The translations under genes and the position numbers were made by a program. Shown here in pieces: positions 60,842 to 64,000 of a stretch of DNA of 64,000 nt (its first letter is position 1; each line of letters starts with the position of its first letter). This DNA is from GCA-002722245 sp964230605 (lineage in GTDB: Bacteria; Bacteroidota; Bacteroidia; Flavobacteriales_C; GCA-002722245). Below the pieces are notes generated by a model that saw only the letters and a list, made by a program, of their open reading frames with translations, was not told the DNA's origin and searched no databases. The stretch is from contig CAXRIN010000058.1 of the NCBI GenBank assembly GCA_964230605.1, positions 12,149-76,148 of the forward strand, written 5' to 3'.

Positions 60842-61855
60842 TTAAGCTCCTACTTTTTGTGAGATTAAGTACTCAGCAATTTGAACTGCATTTAAAGCAG
60901 CTCCTTTTCTAATTTGATCAGATACACACCAGAAAGTGATTCCGTTTGGATTAGCTAAATCCTCTCTAATTCTTCCAACATAAACATCATCCTTACCTGC
61001 TAAATCATAAGGCATTGGATAACCTAAGTTTGGTAAATCGTCAACAACAGTAATACCTTCAGTAGCTTCACATGCTGCTCTAAACTCCTCAGGAGAAACC
61101 GGTCTTTCTGTTTCAGCCCAAATTGCCTCAGAGTGAGCTCTCATTACTGGAACTCTAACACAAGTTGCTGATACCTCAACATCCGAAGACATGATCTTCT
61201 TTGTTTCGTTATACATTTTCATCTCCTCTTTTGTATATCCATTATCTTGGAATACATCAATATGAGGAATAACGTTAAATAATAACTGATGCGCAAAAGC
61301 CTCAACAGTTAAGTCTTTATTCTCAACAAATTGTTTTACTTGTTCTTCTAATTCAGCCATACCTGAAGCTCCAGCTCCTGAAGCTGATTGGTAAGAAGAA
61401 ACGTGTACTCTTTTAATGTGCGATAACCCTTCCAAAGCTTTTAAAGCAACTACCATTTGAATAGTTGTACAGTTTGGGTTAGCAATGATATTTCTTGGTC
61501 TGTCGTTAGCAGCTTTAGCATTTACTTCTGGAACAACTAAAGGCACATCTGCATCCATACGGAAAGCACTTGAGTTATCAATCATGATAGCTCCGTACTT
61601 AGTAATAGTTTCAGCAAAATCTTTTGAAATTCCTCCACCAGCTGAAACTAAAGCGATATCGATATCTTTAAAATCATCGTTATGTTTAAGTTCCTTAACA
61701 ACTAGTGTTTTTCCATTAAAGTCATACTCTTTACCAGCACTTCTTGCCGATCCGAATAAAACCAATTCTTCCATACCTTGTAAAGGTCTTTCAGAAAGGA
61801 TGCTTAAGAACTCTTGTCCTACCGCTCCACTTGCTCCTACTATTGCAACTTTCAT
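60842..61855 (-). CDS. asd: Aspartate-semialdehyde dehydrogenase
   Basis: 337-residue Asd, which reduces aspartyl phosphate to the semialdehyde, a branch point for lysine, threonine, methionine and diaminopimelate. The Rossmann start KVAIVGASGAVGQEFL, catalytic Cys in NPNCTTIQM, SYQSASGAGASGM, and RVPVMRAHSEAIW are visible. It is a monocistronic gene with a TACTTTTG box at 61882-61889 and a terminator at 60795-60820. Confidence 0.97.
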   Translation of the reverse strand: MKVAIVGASGAVGQEFLSILSERPLQGMEELVLFGSARSAGKEYDFNGKTLVVKELKHNDDFKDIDIALVSAGGGISKDFAETITKYGAIMIDNSSAFRMDADVPLVVPEVNAKAANDRPRNIIANPNCTTIQMVVALKALEGLSHIKRVHVSSYQSASGAGASGMAELEEQVKQFVENKDLTVEAFAHQLLFNVIPHIDVFQDNGYTKEEMKMYNETKKIMSSDVEVSATCVRVPVMRAHSEAIWAETERPVSPEEFRAACEATEGITVVDDLPNLGYPMPYDLAGKDDVYVGRIREDLANPNGITFWCVSDQIRKGAALNAVQIAEYLISQKVGA

Positions 61856-61881
61856 AAGTTTTTAAATAAAAATTTGGACGC

Positions 61882-61889
61882 CAAAAGTA
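61882..61889 (-). promoter_or_regulatory. -7 promoter box of asd
   Basis: The minus strand reads TACTTTTG (TAnnTTTG), 26 bases before the asd ATG. No distinct -33 TTTG could be found. Confidence 0.5.
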
Positions 61890-62005
61890 ATGCTTTTTAT
61901 TCTGATTAACATGGTTTTAACCAAGTTTTCGGTTTTTTCATGATTTGAATAGATAAATCCTTTAATTAAGCCTTTAAATTATTGTTTACGAGATAGTTTA
62001 GATTC

Positions 62006-63604
62006 ATGAAAAAGTATTTGTTGTCTCTTTTATTTTATTACATCATTACCTCTGTTTCTTCCCAATCAATTTTAAAATACGATTTACTCATTACTGAAGT
62101 GATGTTTGATCCTACTCCCGCAGTTGGTTTACCTGAAGAGGAATTTTTAGAGATTTACAATAATTCGACGCAGGCAATTGAATTAAAAGACATTGAAATT
62201 CATATTGGGATAAAGTATTTCAGGCCTGATAGTTTTGTAATTCAACCAGACTCATTTTATGTTTTTTGGGATGCTGAAATTCCTACTTTAAGAAATAGTG
62301 GTGATTCCATTTCCATAAAATTCAATAATGATATAATACACAGAGTGGAATATTATTCAAACCTCCATGTTTCAGATTTCAAAGAAAACGGCGGTTGGAG
62401 TTTAGAGCTAGTTGATATTTCAAAACCATGTATTAACTATGGTAATTGGAGTTCGTCTTTAAATCATCTCGGTGGTACTCCTGGAAAAAAAAATAGTGTT
62501 GAGAAAAAAATAGAAACACCTACAGTTAAAGTAGAAAGTTATTTTCCTGTCTCTGAAAATGAGCTTTTGATAACTTTTAATGTTCCAATTGAAAGTCTTG
62601 AAACAAATCACAATTACCAAATCAATTATAATGACGCATTAATTGAAATCCCAACCTTAGATTCAATTAATATTGATTCTCTTTTGATCTTAGATGTTTC
62701 CTCTTGTTTTGCAGCAAACTTTAATCCAATTCAAATTAAGTATGGTTTACCGCATGATCCCGACTCTGGTGATTTGATTATCAGCGAAATTCTTTTTAAC
62801 CCAGATGAACAAGGGAGTGATTTTGTAGAAATATTTAATTCATCCATCCACCCTATTGATTTGTCTCAGCTGTATTTTTCATCTTTTGATGATAATGGAC
62901 AGCTTGAATCACCTTTTATTATTTCCAAAAATACTCTTTTAATTCTACCCAACAGCTACATGGTTTTCACATCAAATCCTTCATGGCTTAAAAATCACTT
63001 CCCAAAAAGCTACAATATTTATGATGCTCAACTTCCAAATATGAATAATGATGAAGGCAACATAGTTATTTGTAAAAAATCTGGTCAAATAATCGATAAA
63101 GTAAACTATAACGAAGAGTGGCATTACACTGAATTAAATGATGTTGAAAATGTGAGTTTAGAAAAAATCATTTTAATAAATCCTAACATCGCCAGTAACT
63201 GGACTTCATCATCATCTATTCATAATTATGGAACACCCGGCTATAAAAACTCCAACTTTTATAATCCTTTAAATATTGATAGTGAAAGTTTTAACTTAAG
63301 CTATGAAGTGGTAACTCCTAATGCCGATGGATATAAAGATCAATTAATTATCAATTACAATTTTGATATAGACGGTTGGACCGGTAAAATTGACGTTTTG
63401 AACTATAATGGAATAACAATTCATTCCCTAACAGAAAACACCTTGTTTGGTATTTCAGGATCAATAATATGGAATGTATTATTGGACAATAATCGTTTAT
63501 TGAAACCTGGTATATATGCGATTTGGATAAACGCATACAATACAGTGAGTCAACAAAAAATCAACAAAAAAATAACATTCTATATCAATGGAAAACTACA
63601 ATAA
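62006..63604 (+). CDS. Secreted lamin-tail-domain protein with FlgD/CHU-like C-terminal domain
   Basis: 532-residue secreted protein. After a signal peptide (ending SVSSQ) there are two lamin-tail (LTD) domains: the first with LLITEVMFDPTPAVG and EEFLEIYNNS (about 27-160), the second with DLIISEILFNPDEQGSDFVEIFNSS (about 255-415). A C-terminal Ig-like region of about 100 residues begins VVTPNADGYKDQL and ends GIYAIWINAYN, similar to FlgD-like or gliding-motility C-terminal domains. Lamin-tail proteins of Bacteroidota are often large surface proteins. Export through the type IX system is possible but the sorting signal is not clear-cut. A terminator follows at 63751. Confidence 0.87.
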   Translation: MKKYLLSLLFYYIITSVSSQSILKYDLLITEVMFDPTPAVGLPEEEFLEIYNNSTQAIELKDIEIHIGIKYFRPDSFVIQPDSFYVFWDAEIPTLRNSGDSISIKFNNDIIHRVEYYSNLHVSDFKENGGWSLELVDISKPCINYGNWSSSLNHLGGTPGKKNSVEKKIETPTVKVESYFPVSENELLITFNVPIESLETNHNYQINYNDALIEIPTLDSINIDSLLILDVSSCFAANFNPIQIKYGLPHDPDSGDLIISEILFNPDEQGSDFVEIFNSSIHPIDLSQLYFSSFDDNGQLESPFIISKNTLLILPNSYMVFTSNPSWLKNHFPKSYNIYDAQLPNMNNDEGNIVICKKSGQIIDKVNYNEEWHYTELNDVENVSLEKIILINPNIASNWTSSSSIHNYGTPGYKNSNFYNPLNIDSESFNLSYEVVTPNADGYKDQLIINYNFDIDGWTGKIDVLNYNGITIHSLTENTLFGISGSIIWNVLLDNNRLLKPGIYAIWINAYNTVSQQKINKKITFYINGKLQ

Positions 63605-63750
63605 GAAATGATACTGTTCGTTTGAGTATCAGAAAACGTCACTTCAGTATCGTTTTCTATCATTTTATCATATTTACCTCGATTTAGGCGAGCAATCGGC
63701 TTAATTTTGATCTCGGTAATAAGGTAGTTTCTTATAGTTAAGGGTTTTGT

Positions 63751-63786
63751 AAAGGTCGAGCATTCTGTTCGACCTTTCTTTTTTAT
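63751..63786 (+). terminator. Terminator after the lamin-tail gene
   Basis: Perfect 9-bp stem AAAGGTCGA (63751-63759) with TCGACCTTT (63769-63777), then CTTTTTTA. It is 146 bases after the stop at 63604, so the mRNA has a long 3' tail; 63605-63750 holds no convincing gene. Confidence 0.8.
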
Positions 63787-63824
63787 CATAATCTAAGTAA
63801 CTTATAAATATTGATAACACTATC

Positions 63825-63854
63825 TGTAGCGGCTTATTAAAATAGGCCACTACA
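63825..63854. repeat. Palindromic repeat related to the 47404 element
   Basis: TGTAGCGGCTTAT and ATAGGCCACTACA form an imperfect palindrome of 30 bases. The core matches the arms of the element at 47404-47522 (GTAGTGGCCTAT/ATAGGCCACTAC), with two changes that would still pair as G-U in RNA. It lies 30 bases from the end of the transposase gene. Confidence 0.55.
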
Positions 63855-63884
63855 AAGTACTGGGTCAAGCACAAAAGTTGGGGA

Positions 63885-64000
63885 TTAGGCATAAATATTT
63901 GTTAATCTGAATAAAAAGTATTCCTTGTTTTTTACACCTCTAAACTGAGCTCTAAAAGCTTTAATTTTAGCATTAAATGATTCTGCTGATGCATTAGTGC
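63885..64000 (-). mobile_element. ISL3-like transposase, C-terminal end (cut by window end)
   Basis: The minus strand from the window edge reads TNASAESFNAKIKAFRAQF and then RGVKNKEYFLFRLTNIYA before a stop at 63885. NASAESFNAKIKAFR is typical of the C-terminus of DDE transposases of the ISL3 group found in Bacteroidota. The upstream part is outside the window. The short sequence between the stop and the palindrome (GGGTCAAGCACAAAAGTTGG, 63862-63881) may include the element's terminal repeat, but the other end is not available to compare. Confidence 0.75.

Noticed and set aside
63580..63789. 69-codon leftward ORF after the lamin-tail gene
   Set aside because: Its start lies within the terminator stem and it overlaps the lamin-tail gene 3' end; a faint resemblance to a LytTR domain end is not enough.
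1..64000. CRISPR arrays, tRNA and rRNA genes
   Set aside because: I read the intergenic stretches for regularly spaced repeats and for tRNA-like cloverleaf ends and found none.

Overview
The window is AT-rich chromosomal DNA of a member of the Bacteroidota, most likely a flavobacterium-like marine or freshwater lineage. The evidence is the type IX secretion protein PorZ, two RemB/Wzi-like outer-membrane proteins, the CHU/FlgD-like C-terminal domain of a lamin-tail protein, a Bacteroidota-type LeuRS, and repeated exact matches to the Bacteroidota -7 promoter box TAnnTTTG just upstream of genes, with no consistent Shine-Dalgarno sequences. I cannot name the species.

Layout. (1) 1-4.9 kb: the 3' end of nadB, then a leftward, tightly overlapping operon (4457 to 650) with a CotH-like/beta-helix lipoprotein, a VTC-type polyphosphate polymerase, a DUF4956 membrane protein and a lipoprotein inorganic pyrophosphatase. 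(2) 4.9-15.4 kb: leftward envelope-polysaccharide genes. These are a bi-domain oxidoreductase, a heparinase-like protein and a glycosyltransferase, followed by a separately promoted unit of a WecA-like initiating transferase, two RemB/Wzi paralogues and an M20 deacetylase. (3) 15.35-15.82 kb: a non-coding stretch with tandem leftward terminators and several stem-loops, a candidate small RNA. (4) 15.8-21.0 kb: a membrane-anchored propeller/HTH regulator and porZ. (5) 21.1-41.9 kb: a long rightward surface-polysaccharide locus with two chain-length proteins, two flippases, two polymerase/ligase candidates, a Wza-like exporter, six glycosyltransferases, two acyltransferases, a pyruvyl transferase and a WbpG-HisH2-HisF2 amidation module. 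Two leftward genes interrupt it. (6) 42-47.3 kb: a DUF4197 lipoprotein and leuS, which share interlocked divergent promoters, then a small membrane protein and a metzincin-like lipoprotein. (7) 47.4-55.6 kb: a MITE-like inverted repeat and a leftward operon of a giant MORN-repeat protein and two DUF3857 proteins, then MgtC. (8) 55.6-61.9 kb: housekeeping genes yraN, dprA, thiL, a HAD phosphatase, ispD and asd. (9) 62-64 kb: a lamin-tail secreted protein, then a palindromic repeat and the 3' end of an ISL3-like transposase cut by the window edge.

How the genes fit together. The centre of the window is a cell-surface glycan factory: lipid-linked initiation (WecA-like), glycosyltransferases, amidino or amide sugar modification, flipping, polymerisation, chain-length control and export. 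It is physically linked to PorZ, which in Porphyromonas connects type IX secretion to anionic LPS. The most unusual points are the CotH-VTC-DUF4956-pyrophosphatase operon, the candidate small RNA upstream of the propeller regulator, the HisF2 with its catalytic Asp11 replaced, the pseudo-transglutaminase DUF3857 protein, and several families of palindromic repeats.
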